Positions 21,493 through 33,243 of a DNA stretch of 64,000 bases are shown here, in pieces (positions within the stretch are counted from its first letter, which is position 1; each line of letters starts with the position of its first letter). The translations under genes were made by a program, and so were the position numbers. Origin of the DNA: Diphasiastrum complanatum (taxonomy: Eukaryota > Streptophyta > Lycopodiopsida > Lycopodiales > Lycopodiaceae); assembly GCA_029204225.1 (NCBI GenBank), contig CM055109.1, forward strand, positions 21,974,422 to 22,038,421. The letters run 5' to 3'. The notes beneath the pieces were generated by a model. It ran no database searches. It was not told where the DNA came from and worked only from the letters and a program-made list of their open reading frames with translations.

Positions 21493-21942
21493 TTATTTAG
21501 GCGTCTTTATCTTTGATAAATCTTTGAATAACTTGTCATTGTCACGACCATTAGATATTTCTTCATATTTGATGGTTATCTTTATCAGTTGAGTAGGTTC
21601 ATCACAAAATAGTAATTCAAGAAAATTATGCATGTAATAGGGTATTACAATCTGTCCATGATTATGCCAATTCTTTGTCTTCAAAAAACTTTGCACACAT
21701 AAAGTAACATAAAATGGATTGATGAATGCATGAGAGATATCACTCTCCTCACCTTTCTTTCCTTTTCCAACTAACTTGAGCCTTGATGTCTCCATCTTAG
21801 ACTTTGAAGGTATTCTTGCTCTTTTCGGTCTTTCACCTTTTCCTTGCACTTGACTCGGCTCCTCTCCATCAATGAGTTGAATAAGGTGTTGATCTAAAAG
21901 TGCTCCTGCAAATTTGCAAGTCTTCCACTTATGAAAGCTCAT
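21493..21942 (-). CDS. Hypothetical protein fragment
   Basis: Open minus-strand frame of 149 codons with a basic region 'GERPKRARIPSKSKME' and 'IVIPYYMHNFLELLF'. The family is not recognised. It has no signal peptide or membrane segment. It lies at the edge of degenerate sequence that may be an old transposon, and may be a remnant. Confidence 0.3.
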   Translation of the reverse strand: MSFHKWKTCKFAGALLDQHLIQLIDGEEPSQVQGKGERPKRARIPSKSKMETSRLKLVGKGKKGEESDISHAFINPFYVTLCVQSFLKTKNWHNHGQIVIPYYMHNFLELLFCDEPTQLIKITIKYEEISNGRDNDKLFKDLSKIKTPK

Positions 21943-22865
21943 ATTTCTACCGTTGACAACTTTTTTGGTGAAAAAATGTAGATTCTACAATCTCCATTAT
22001 TTGAAGAGCAAAAAACAACCATTATTTCTTTAATTGAAGTAGGATAATCTTTGGTACTTACAGCAAAATGATCATGCACAAAGCATGTGGACTCAAAAAA
22101 TTTCAAGTACATTTCATTAAATGGTGTTTTGCCTTTTATGACACCATTTTTAAACTATCACAAAAATAGTCACCAAATGAAGTTGCTTCACAAAATCATG
22201 ATGAAGCTACACAAGGTTCCAACTTCATTTTCGTAGCACATCTACACAAGATGAAAAACATCATAGCTCTTGATGATGAAAAGTAAAACAAATCATATCT
22301 ATCATCATTAACTATGGAGAGTGTACAAGAATTAGATCCACCGTTGCTTCTTACACTTGGAAAGTGCACTCTTGAGTGAAGTGATTACAAGGATAATGAT
22401 GACTTCGTGGTAGATCTTGAAAAAAGCCACTTAGGTGTTTTAGCCAAAGCACATGCCTCCCATGCATCACCACCTCTTACCAAGTATCTAGGCAGCCCAA
22501 GATGATCCCTGAAAAATCACTTTTTAAGACTTGTTCTAAGCTCTCATAAATTGGATCCTATGACTCAAAGTCAGATCACAATAATGGCATTTGATTTTTG
22601 ATTCTTCCTCTTTGATTTCCATCAAAAATCACATCAAGATGATGTGTATAAAAATTACGAGGATCCTATCAATAATGGAACTTTAAATGTAGGTACAACA
22701 GCTCCCCACACGTGTGACAAGTACACTTGTAGCCCACTTTCAATGAACTGCAACAAACTGTGAAGCAATCACATTGTTTAGGCTCGCCCTCTCAAAACTA
22801 GCTCATTAGCATCAAACTTGCTAAATTTGGATTGAGTTTTGATCAAAAATTAAACTCTTGTCCTT
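21943..22865. other. AT-rich sequence with a faint zinc-finger remnant
   Basis: Minus strand near 22615-22560 reads 'EEESKIKCHYCDLTL', reminiscent of the start of a BED-type zinc finger as in hAT transposases, but the His pair is not evident and stops follow. No other feature is supported. Confidence 0.25.
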
Positions 22866-22880
22866 GGCTCTGATACCAAA
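22866..22880 (-). promoter_or_regulatory. Orphan copia-type primer-binding site
   Basis: Minus strand reads TTTGGTATCAGAGCC, identical in its core to the initiator-methionine tRNA priming site of many plant LTR elements. No LTR or coding region could be assigned to it, so it is either a relic or chance. Confidence 0.4.
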
Positions 22881-25800
22881 TAACAAGCACTAACAAGCAA
22901 AGATTCTGAGAAGCAGCCATTTAATAGGGTCTTCTTATTCAAATTACATTTGCCAAATAATTGAACTTTTCTCTATGATTTGGACCAATATAAAGCATTG
23001 TTAGAAGAAGAGTCAATTATTATGTTTTTGTATAAGAAGAAAATAACAAAAAACAATGTCTTCCTGAAGGCTAGTGAATGTAGGTCAAATTTAGTTTTGA
23101 GCACACCTTGTTTGTTTAACATGGTTGTTGTAAAGTAGTGAGATACCTAAATAGGTAGGCTTGTTACACTCGAAAGATCACTGACACTAGCATGTGATCA
23201 TATGCCCACAACAAGTAACACTAGTAAACTCCCTCACACACCGAAAGTCTTTCATGAAACTAACCAATGATCCTAAAAAAGGACCAAAAAAGCTTGAAAA
23301 TTCATGTGAGTGTGGATCATACACTATCATGGTGAGACAAAGTTAATTAGACCACAAGAGAGTCAATCACATGAATTGTTTTGAACTAGAAACTACAAAA
23401 AAAGACCTGATTAGATGAATCTCATTGAGCATCTTGATCTAGTTCTTCAGTATGAAACTTCATATCTTCAAAATTAATATTAGTGTACAATAATGTGTTG
23501 TAGTCAAGTTTGTAGGAAAATGGGTAATTTTTTTCTTCAATTACATGGCAAGAGTTGAGAAACTTTATTAACTTTATAATACCCATAGAACCTATCAAAA
23601 TACGAGTACAATTGACATGAACATTCAAAAAGTTAGTCCATAGTTCATTAATTGAGGAAACCATGGCTTCAAAACAATTGCTTAACCATTTAGAAATGCT
23701 AGCTGATGTAGTTTTGCAAGCTACATCAATAAACCTAGCATTTTAGGAACTTATGAAATCTTCACTCGACCTACAAGAAAAGAAGATATGGAAACTACCT
23801 AAAATTATAAGATAGACAAAAAATTTGATACTTTTTAGAAACATCCTTGCTAGAAAGATAACATACGCCATAAGTGCCTACTAAAGAATTGACTTCATTC
23901 AATAATGAACCCAAATATTAACAAGATTAAAAAACAAATACGATGTTTTAAGTGTTTATTTATATAGGAAATCTCATAACTTCTATGAAACTTACAAAGA
24001 GGAACTTCCTCATTGGCAAAAAAGTGATATCCTAGCATTGGAGGAAGGAATGGAAGAAACTTTCTTTGGATTCAACTTCTAACTTAAACGTTAGCTTTAC
24101 ATTCTAGTAACAAACCATGGACGCCAAAAGATTCTTCGATACAGTAAATGAACTTAAAACTACTCTTACATAATTTAACAAGCAAGCATCTGTTGAAGGA
24201 CGAAAGCAAACTTTAGCGTTAAAAAAAGCCTTTTTCAAAAAGGTAGAGGAAAGGATAGATGTATTTCCAGTGACAATAGGACTCACCCACTCAAGTTTGA
24301 TTATGTGTGATCCCATGAGTTAATAGCACCAAGAAAATATATGACTCAAGGAAGGATCACAAAAGTAACAACAATCAACAAACTATGTTATAGAAAACCT
24401 AAAACATTCACTAAGTTATACAATCAACAAACATGTTGTAGAAAACGACGAACAATTACTCCATGCTTTTGCTAGCAAGATGAACATGCTATTAAAATGT
24501 CTTAGTGCTTTATAATTGAACACAAGTAACTCCTATTCATATGATAAGATTCAACAAAAAAGTTGGCATTAGTTGTTGAACGATGATATGACACCACCAA
24601 TATATTATTAACAAGAAGCCTTCAAAGAAAATCTGCAATACAGATGCTAGAAGTTGATTTGTTGTCACAATTCATCGCCCTCGTTATTTTTTCAATGGTT
24701 GATTTTATTGATGTTATTTTGTTGTATTTTGGTGATTTGCCTGAGTTTCACAGATTGCATCATGCGAATATAAGAATATGAGCAAGACTGTCAACAAGCG
24801 GGGCATGTGAGTGCTACCCACTCGCTAAACGTAGTTGAGAACTAGGACGCTATAACTGAATTTAATTCACTGTTACAATATATGTCTAAAACTCGTGATT
24901 AGACATGGTACTATAAGTAACATAATATGATTGATTTCATTGGCAATTGGATTGACATCATCCTTCTAAAGGGAGGCCTTAGTAGTGCTTCTTTGATTGA
25001 TTATCTAAGTCTATTATTTAGACGAACAAAAATCTTGCCAATTAATAACTGAAGCAGCTCGGTTTTTGGCCTGTGACCAAGAGTTTCATTAGTCCGTAGG
25101 CTTATAAAATTGTCTTCTTGAGCTCTTTAATTTCATATAGGCACTGTCAATAATAAAGATCTACTTTGCAATGTTTAGTCACTGCTGTAGAATTCCTTGG
25201 GGAATATGTGCAGTCTTTGCATAAATCTTCTTCTGCCGTATAATTCAATGGAGCAACAAAAATACGATGACTAAATTGCAATATACAATTACCTCAAGTA
25301 TTTTCTGATTACAAATGATCAGGATACAAAAAACCAGAAGACCATTTACTATTCACAAACGGACACACAGTATGAACGATTATGATCCCAAAGTAAGCAC
25401 ATCCGGTATATTGGAACTGAAATTGCACTACACCGTCAACTGCCAATGGTCCTCAAATCAAAATAGGATTGACATAGCAAACTCTTTCTCAGAAATATTG
25501 GCCTAAAGATCAGAAATTAGTCGGCATGCATGATTTGCAAACTGAAAATGCTTTGCTAGCTAGCACTTCAATATCTTGTAACAGTAACAGAAGCTTCATG
25601 TAAGAATCAATCATTGTGAAATTTTCAGATGATGCTTGTTATAATTTGCATTAACCACAAGTGAATTGTTCATTTCCAGACTTCAATAAAAAACAATGAG
25701 AGAACATGCTTTCATGTAGAAAAAAAATCTTTGGAAGACAACAAGTTCTGTCTTCTTTTATGCTTTATATTACATAGTGGCAATCACCACCGAATATTAT

Positions 25801-26026
25801 TACGTAAGTGGTAATCACCACCCAATCAATAGATGCTAATGACCTCTCATAGAAACCTAGAGCAGAGATCTCATTTAAAGATAGATTGTCATTCTCTAAA
25901 AAAATTGAATCCTTTTGATACATTTTAATATTTGTTCCATATGTAACCGAACAGAACGTACATGGCACATGCTTAGAATCACACCTTTTGCTTTGCAGCA
26001 GATTTATAAATTGACGCATATGTCAG
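22881..26026. other. AT-rich intergenic sequence and synthetase 3' flank
   Basis: No gene or recognisable transposon domain was found. Open frames on either strand (for example 23422-23664 and 24104-24316) lack motifs. The right end must contain the 3' untranslated region of the alanyl-tRNA synthetase, whose length cannot be told from sequence alone. Confidence 0.45.
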
Positions 26027-26363
26027 TCACTCGCTACAATGAAGTAGAGCATTTTTCAACTCATCCCTGGCTTGGTCCAAAGCATCTGTAAGTTTCTCCG
26101 GATGCTTTCCACCAGCCTGTGCAAAATTTGGTCTGCCACCGCCTCCACCACCACATAGTCTTGCAATTTTACTGACAAAGTTACCTGCCTGAAGCCCATG
26201 TTCAACTACCTTTTGGCTGAATGCTGCAACAAAGCTGACCTTGTCACCTCGTGTGCATGAGCCCAAGATAATTGCAGCAGGATCTCCCAGCAGTTTGAGC
26301 ATGTGCTCTGCAGCCAGTTTAAGTGACTCTGGATCTACATCGCCAAGTGATGTGGAAAGTACT
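26027..26363 (-). CDS. AlaRS: AlaRS last exon (C-Ala domain)
   Basis: Acceptor TTGCAG precedes the exon, and the first base completes an Arg codon begun by the previous exon (AG|A). It encodes '[15 protein letters not shown]' through '[17 protein letters not shown]' to the stop at 26027-26029. The Gly-rich motif is the hallmark of the bacterial C-Ala domain, which helps bring tRNA to the catalytic and editing sites. Confidence 0.93.
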
Positions 26364-29300
26364 CTGCAATATTCAAGTTGCATGATGAAATATAATATTG
26401 CCCAGATACATAAAACAATGGAATAACTACACGATTTCCCTCTTATGAAGGTTTAGAGTTTAGGATTTGACAACGGAAGTCATTGTACTAGGCCAAAAAA
26501 ATATTCATAAGAGATGGACACATAATACTAGCTACAATTTCCTCTGACCTACAAAACCTTTCTTAAAGTGAATATAATCAGGCAAATCTGGCACCTTGCA
26601 TTAGCTGGTCCGACAATCAACGCACTATCAGCCAAAGCTTCAACCTTAGCACAAGCAACTTCCGCACGTAAATTTGCAGCCTCAGATTTTGCTAATCGGG
26701 TCTCTTCTAATAGACCAGTTATTCGAGATGGTAGGTCATCTGCTTTTACCTGCAAAAAGTTGACATGGGCTGATGAGCCCCATATTATAAAAGTAGACCC
26801 TGGAAGACCTCATGATTATAGAAGACAAAATTAAGTGCAGATCATTCAAGAGAGTTAGTTCTACAGTCAGGCTAGTCATGAAAGCTATGCATAAAAAGAA
26901 GGCATTAAGTATATGTGTTTGTGTTTTTGGCAAAGATGACCGCCATTAAGCATTGGCTGCTTACTTTGGATGGGCCTTACGACAAATGATGTCAGAAGTG
27001 CATTTTTTATTGGATATTTTGAAGAAGTATATTTACAGCAAGCACAAGGATTTGAAATACAAGGAAAAGAGCATTTGGTTTGGGATTTAAAGGCGGCCTT
27101 ATCTGCTTTGTAGTCTTGAAGGGCTTTGTGTGGCAGAATTGATGAATGATTTCAAAAAATATATTAGCTCAGTGTGAACGCACCCCCAACGGTGCATTTG
27201 GTCCTGTGCATTTGTTGCACAAGTAGTTAGGGGCCGTGGATTCTCTTCCTCATAAGTAGCTGCACATTATCTCTTGTCCCCTAGTACCAGTTTTGGGGGT
27301 TAGGCAGATAAGTTGGTTTTCGGTTGGGCCATGCCACATGGGACTCTAAACACGTGGCCCACATGCATGTTGCTAATCTACAAACTTGAGATATTGGCCC
27401 AATACGTAAGACCTGGACACCATGCCTTTACTGCATATAAGACTGTGGGAGTAACAATGGTATCAAAAAACCGATGCTTACTCAAGGCATCCTGAATAAA
27501 TCTCCTGAAACGGAACCTCTACAATTGGACTAAGTGTCACTCTTCTAGAGTTTAGTTGCAACTGCCTATCACACAAAAAATAGGACACATGAAAAATATT
27601 CTAAAGTAAGTGTACGATGATAATACCTCCAATGGCTAGTTGTCAAATGTAAGCTTCTGTTGCTGCATGAAGGTCTTGGATGTTTTGAAGACCATAACCT
27701 TGGATTTCATGAAGTTAGCCACCAAACCCCACCTGTTATGGGAGGCATGGAGGTTTTACAACTGTATCTGCAACCCCTCTCTAGTAGTGAGACTAGAGCT
27801 ACATCATCTACATATGAAAGTATGTAACAAAGTCTGCAACCTACATTGCCACACTACTCAATGACCCTCTCCAACTCAACAATATACAAGCCAAATAGAG
27901 TGGGTGAGAGGGAGCATCCTTGCTTCACCTCGTAGAACCCGTAGAACCCCCAATCTGCTTCAATTATCCACTTGTCTTTGTAAACCCACTCTAGTTGGTG
28001 AGACTAGAGCTACATCATGTACATATAATAAGATGGCAATCAATATGTTGCCAAGTCCGCATCCTACACTATCACACTGCTCAATGACCCTCTCCAACTC
28101 GTCAATATACAAGCCAAAGAGAGTGGGTGAGAGGGAGCATCCTTGCTTCACCCCGCACTACCCCAAATCTGCTTCGAAAAGCCAATGTCCTCTGGAATCA
28201 CAAGCCTTGAAACCAGCCTAGGAAATGGAACTCGGACGGAACAATGCCGTCAACAAAAAACTAAACTAAAACGTAATTCGCTATGTAAAAAAGCTCATCT
28301 CTCACGCAGGAGAGGAAATAAATGGTCGTAGCTCAAACATCTCTCATGTAGGAGAGGGAGAAGAATCTGAAAGTTTAGGTTCTGCAATTTTAACCAAGAC
28401 AGACTCGGAAGAGAGCCCGGAAACCGTTGGCCTTAGCATCTGCGATAATTTTCTTTCTCTCAGTCCATTGAATGGGCGTCAAGTCTTCATCCATAAAAAT
28501 AGTAGATCCCTTCAGGCAACCTCTTTTACATAAAACCTTTTGACGAAATAAAGCATCCTTGAAACGCAGAAACACTGTGGTGGACTGGAGCTTACCCACC
28601 CAAGCAGCAAATATGACATCCTCTTTGAGACCAAAGGTGGAATGAATACCCACCCTAGCAGCAAATATGACATCCTCTTTGAGACCAAAGGTGGAATGAA
28701 TGAAAGCATTTGCCTTAGCCACGAGGTCCTTACCCGCAAAAGAAGCTCCCCTAACTTTGACATTGCCTTCTTTTGCTTCCTCTTCATCTAATTCCAATTC
28801 ATTCTTGAGGTAACTAACATCAACCTCAAGAATGCCAACTTTGCCCTGGAGGGCCAAAACCGTATTCTCCAGAGTGGAGATTTGGAATGCTTGTTGCTTG
28901 ATTAACGCAAGCAAGGACACATTGGTCTCTTGAAGAAACTCAATAAAGCGAGGGAAATCAGACGAAAAATTAGCTGAAAGAGGCGGAGGCAAAGAGGATG
29001 AAGATCACGGGGTGAAAGAAGGAGAGGAGGAAGAAAGAGTAGAAGGGGTAGTGGCAGTAGGAGAGGAGGTAAAGGTTTTATGAGGGGAAGCAGGAGGGGG
29101 AGGGGGTTTGGTCAAGGTAAAGGGATTTGAGGCTGTAGTAGGGATGGCTGAGAAAGCAAAGGGAGAAGGGGGAGGGGTTTTCTTCTTCCCCTTTCGATTC
29201 ACTGATTGCCAATCCGCCATAACGGCAGGAAGAAAGGTATAACGATGGGCTAGAAAAGAGAGGCAGGGGCAGCAATGGAAGGACAAGAGACAGGGAGGGA

Positions 29301-29535
29301 CAGCGATGAAGGGACCACAAAAAAGGAGGGGAGGGGACAGCAGGCTAGCAAAGGATTAGCAGGCTAGCAGCCACAACAGTAGCAGTAGAACACCAAGCAG
29401 CGATCAGCAGCAGCGATGGGCAGCAGTAGCAGTGCAACGAGCAGCGAGTGAGCGAGCGAGCGCTAGCGCGCCATCGCTGCAGGGCACCATTGCAAGATGG
29501 AAGGAGGAGGAGGAGGCGCGCTGCAGGGCGCCATT

Positions 29536-29625
<90 letters not shown>

Positions 29626-31236
29626 AAACTCTGCCAGTATAATATGATGTGGTACAGAGGGCTTAGCCCGTATCATCCGAGATAGCATATGGGTCTGGAG
29701 TCATGAGATGTGTGCCCACTCAGTGCTGTCAGGCCAGTACTCCATGTCTCTGCTGCGTACAGGGCAGAGGGGACTACCATAGTGTTAAAGAGTCGACACT
29801 TACTAGTCGCATCCCTAATGTGTGAGCTGAAACACAATCTCTCCAAATCTACCAACAAAGAATAGCCCTTCCATAACCGGGAAACTGCCGCCTACCGCAT
29901 GCTAAAAGTGGGACCAGAGAATACCACGCCCAGATATGTGTAGGAGTCAACTACCTCAAGTGGATGACCATCCCATAAAAGCTCCTGCCGCATCATGAAA
30001 ATTCTAGAGGTGTTAAACACCATAACCTTGGTCTTGGCCACATTCACTGACAGCCCCCACTGTATACAAAAAGAATGAAGCGCATCCAGATGCCGCTGCA
30101 AGCCTTCCCGCGTCCTCGAGAGTAAAACCACATCATCAGCATATAATAGGATAGCAATAATGAGGTCACCCAATGTACAACCTTCTCCTCCATCCTGCTG
30201 TATAACATGCTCAAGCTCATCTATGTATAAACCGAAGAGAGTAGGTGAAAGTGGACACCCCTGCTTAACCCCAATCGTACTCTCTACCTCTGGCGATATA
30301 ACCCCTAATATTCAGATTTGGCCAATAACTTGTCTGCACAATGCCACAACTGCCTGTATGATATCTTCCTGGAATCCACGATCCCGAAGCCTCTGTATCA
30401 ATAAATGTCTAGGCACAGAGTCAAAGGCTTTGCGAAAATCCACAAAGCAACAGTAAACACGCTCTCTCCTGGCCTTAGCCTCCTCAATGATGGACCTCAA
30501 GGTGAAAATATGATCCGATGTAGTATATCCTGGTCTGAAGCCAGCCTGGCCAATGGCATGAAGGGCTCTGGTATCCATCTCTATACTAATCTCTGACTGA
30601 AGAATAGAACCATAAACTTTGGCAAAGAGGTGGCCAATCGTGATGGTATGATAGTTGTCGATTTTCATGGGATCGTCGCCTTTATGGATAGGATGGATAA
30701 GGTTTGTAGACCAAGGGGAGGGGAAACCAAATGTGATAGCATGGTTGAATAGGATAGACAGGAAAGGTGAGAGGATGTCAGCAGCATGCTTCAAAAGTTC
30801 AGCCTCTAATTCGTCGATGTCTTTGGCTTTATGTAAGTTTAATCGTTTGATGGCCTCTTCTACCATGTCTGGGGAGAACATATCAGAGGTATATGTGGAT
30901 GGGTGTGTGGGGAGTGGAGGTGCATCATGTACAGTGTACAACGATGTGGCATAGGTCACCCATGTGTTAAGATCTATGATCCGGGGTGGAGGTGCTCGTG
31001 GGAGAAATTTTTTCCAAAAGGATCTCGACGAAGAGCTAAAGAGAAGGTCCATCATCTTCCTTCCCTGGCCGATCTCATATGCAATTTTCTTTTTTCGGGT
31101 GGTCCTACGATATACACGAGATAAGTCCTTTACCAGGTGGGGAAGGTGGCGGCGTGCATAAATCAATTGGTCATACCATGGGTTATGTGACCGACAATGT
31201 CGTAGGTGCTTGGGCTTTGGGGACGGGAATGCAAGG

Positions 31237-31305
<69 letters not shown>

Positions 31306-33185
31306 AAGAAAGAAAGAAAGCTTTATTAATGTCTTTTCCATGCCAAAAGGCATATAAGACCAAAAGGAGTACATGTCAAGTATGTGAAAACCATGGGAGC
31401 GTATATAAACGTCTCCAAGAAAAAACTATGCATAAAAGAAAAATGAGTAATATAACTGTAAACTACAAACTGCCAACTGTCCATAAGTGGGAGCAAGAAT
31501 AGCTGCCATGAGTAGAGTAGAGTAGAGTAGTATCAGATAGTGTCAGATACTGCTGCTGCTGAAAAAAGACGTAATACGAGCTGTATTGGACCGTCGCTGA
31601 CGTCGTCTAGGAGGGTGAAAACTGTGTACTCTCGTAACAAGGCGAGAAGTGTGAACTGTTGCATGACTATGAGTGATACACTGTCTCTGACATCGGTGAG
31701 GTGGTATGTCGTCGTCATCGTCATCGGGCCGTGTTCGTCTCCTGGTGAAGAAAGATGTAATCTGAGCCTGAGAGCTAGGATGTGGCTAGTGAGCTATCTG
31801 GTACATATCCTGGAAAAAAATACCTCTGGGAAGGGCTAGGGGTGCCAGCAACAAATCGTATCTGACCATCTCGATATATGACTCGTCTACCAGTCTCTCG
31901 AGCCGCTTGGAAGGCTTTACGCCTCTCCTCAACCTGGATGTAGATAAATCGTCATCCATAAATATGGCAGTGCCACGTAACTGGGCTCTACAGCATAAGG
32001 CCTCTCTGCGACTGTCTAGGGATGTGAAGCGGATGATCAGTGTAGCTGCATCCCTGGTGGTCCTCCAAGTTGTATCTAGTCCATCTGTCACATGTCCTAG
32101 AGTGGTCTCGAGAAATCTCGTAGCTTCGGCCATGGCATCCTGTGTGTCCGGTATCCCAGAAACCCTGCTGTTATTAGTGCTCCATTGACTGCTCTTCCAA
32201 AATGGTGGCTAAGATAACTGAGGAAATGGGGGCGCTAGGTTTGGTGCCTTTCTTCAAGACTGCTGCCCATGAATCTTTATGTTGTTCAATTTTGTGCTCG
32301 AGCTCCCGTATCATGGTGGTATGTGTTTTCGAGGCTACAACTTGCCTAGTGTTGATCACGTGCTCCAATGAGGCGACTTTAGACTGCAACAGGTCCTTTT
32401 CCTTTACTAAGGAGACCACTACTTCTTTCAACTGTGTAAGTTCTTGCTTCAAGAGCTGGAAATCTGCTCTCATTTGGTCAACTTCCCAAGAGGAAAAGAG
32501 TTCAACTGATTTGGAGGGAGTGTAGGGAATGGGTGCGGTGGCAGGAGCTGTGGATTGGTGTGAGGACGGTGCGGAAGAGGAGGATGAAAGAGAGAGGGGA
32601 GCAATAGTGAGAGAAGGGGTGAAAGAAGAAGAAGAAGAGAAGAGGGACGAGGTGGAGGGGGGTGCCATGTCAGCCGCAACAGCAGGCATCTCATCAGCGA
32701 GGGTGCCATTTTTGGTAGAAGCACCGTTCTTGGCAGCCGCAGCAAGGAGTACTGCTGAGGTGGCAGCAACGGCGTGGAGGGAGATGGGTGAGGTAGCGAG
32801 GGGGGGAGTGAGGTAGCAGCGAGGGAGGGGGTGGGTGAGGTAGCGAGGGGGCTGGGTGAGGGGATGGGTGAGGAAGCAAGGGGGATGTATTGATGTAGTG
32901 GGTGGTGTAGCAGCGAGGGAGGTGGTGGGTGAGGTAGCGAGGGGGGTGAGTGAGGTAGCGAGGGGAGGGGGTGAGGTAGAAGGGCGAGGGGGTAAGACTG
33001 TCCTACGGGCAGCACGAGGAGGGGCCATCGTTGGCCAGAGAGAGGGCTGGTAGCGATGGAGGGAGATGGCTGGCAGCGATGGATGAAGGGCTGGCAGCGA
33101 TGGACAGGTGGACAGGGTGAAGGCAGCGATGGACAGGGTGGAGGTGGAGGATCAGCAAGGGGGAGCCACCATCGCGAGAGGAGCC

Positions 33186-33243
<58 letters not shown>

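Larger units (their letters stand above)
27290..29624 (-). mobile_element. LINE A: deleted non-LTR retrotransposon in AlaRS intron 7
   Basis: Minus-strand LINE in the same direction as the gene. From right to left: CT-repeat and pyrimidine-rich 5' leader (29624-29221), ORF1 (29220-28390), then only the later half of the ORF2 reverse transcriptase (28160-27300). The endonuclease and first half of RT are deleted. An RT segment is duplicated within it, and no 3' end is visible. Confidence 0.75.
31302..33240 (-). mobile_element. LINE C: ORF1 joined to ORF2 tail, with 3' end
   Basis: Minus-strand element. From right to left: CT repeat, ORF1 (33028-31786), a short segment matching the end of LINE D ORF2 (31785-31380), and a 3' end with stem-loop, AATAAAG and TTTC repeats (31380-31302). 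The endonuclease and RT are absent, yet both ends are present, like the half-L1 elements known from mammals. Confidence 0.7.

Noticed and set aside
21493-26026. A second host gene in the AT-rich stretch
   Set aside because: Open frames are short, lack motifs and have no splice pattern that joins them into a protein I recognise.
29448-29688. Open frames made of Arg-Glu or Ser-Leu repeats around the AG runs (also 31079-31374 and 33003-33263)
   Set aside because: They are translations of AG/CT microsatellites, not genes.
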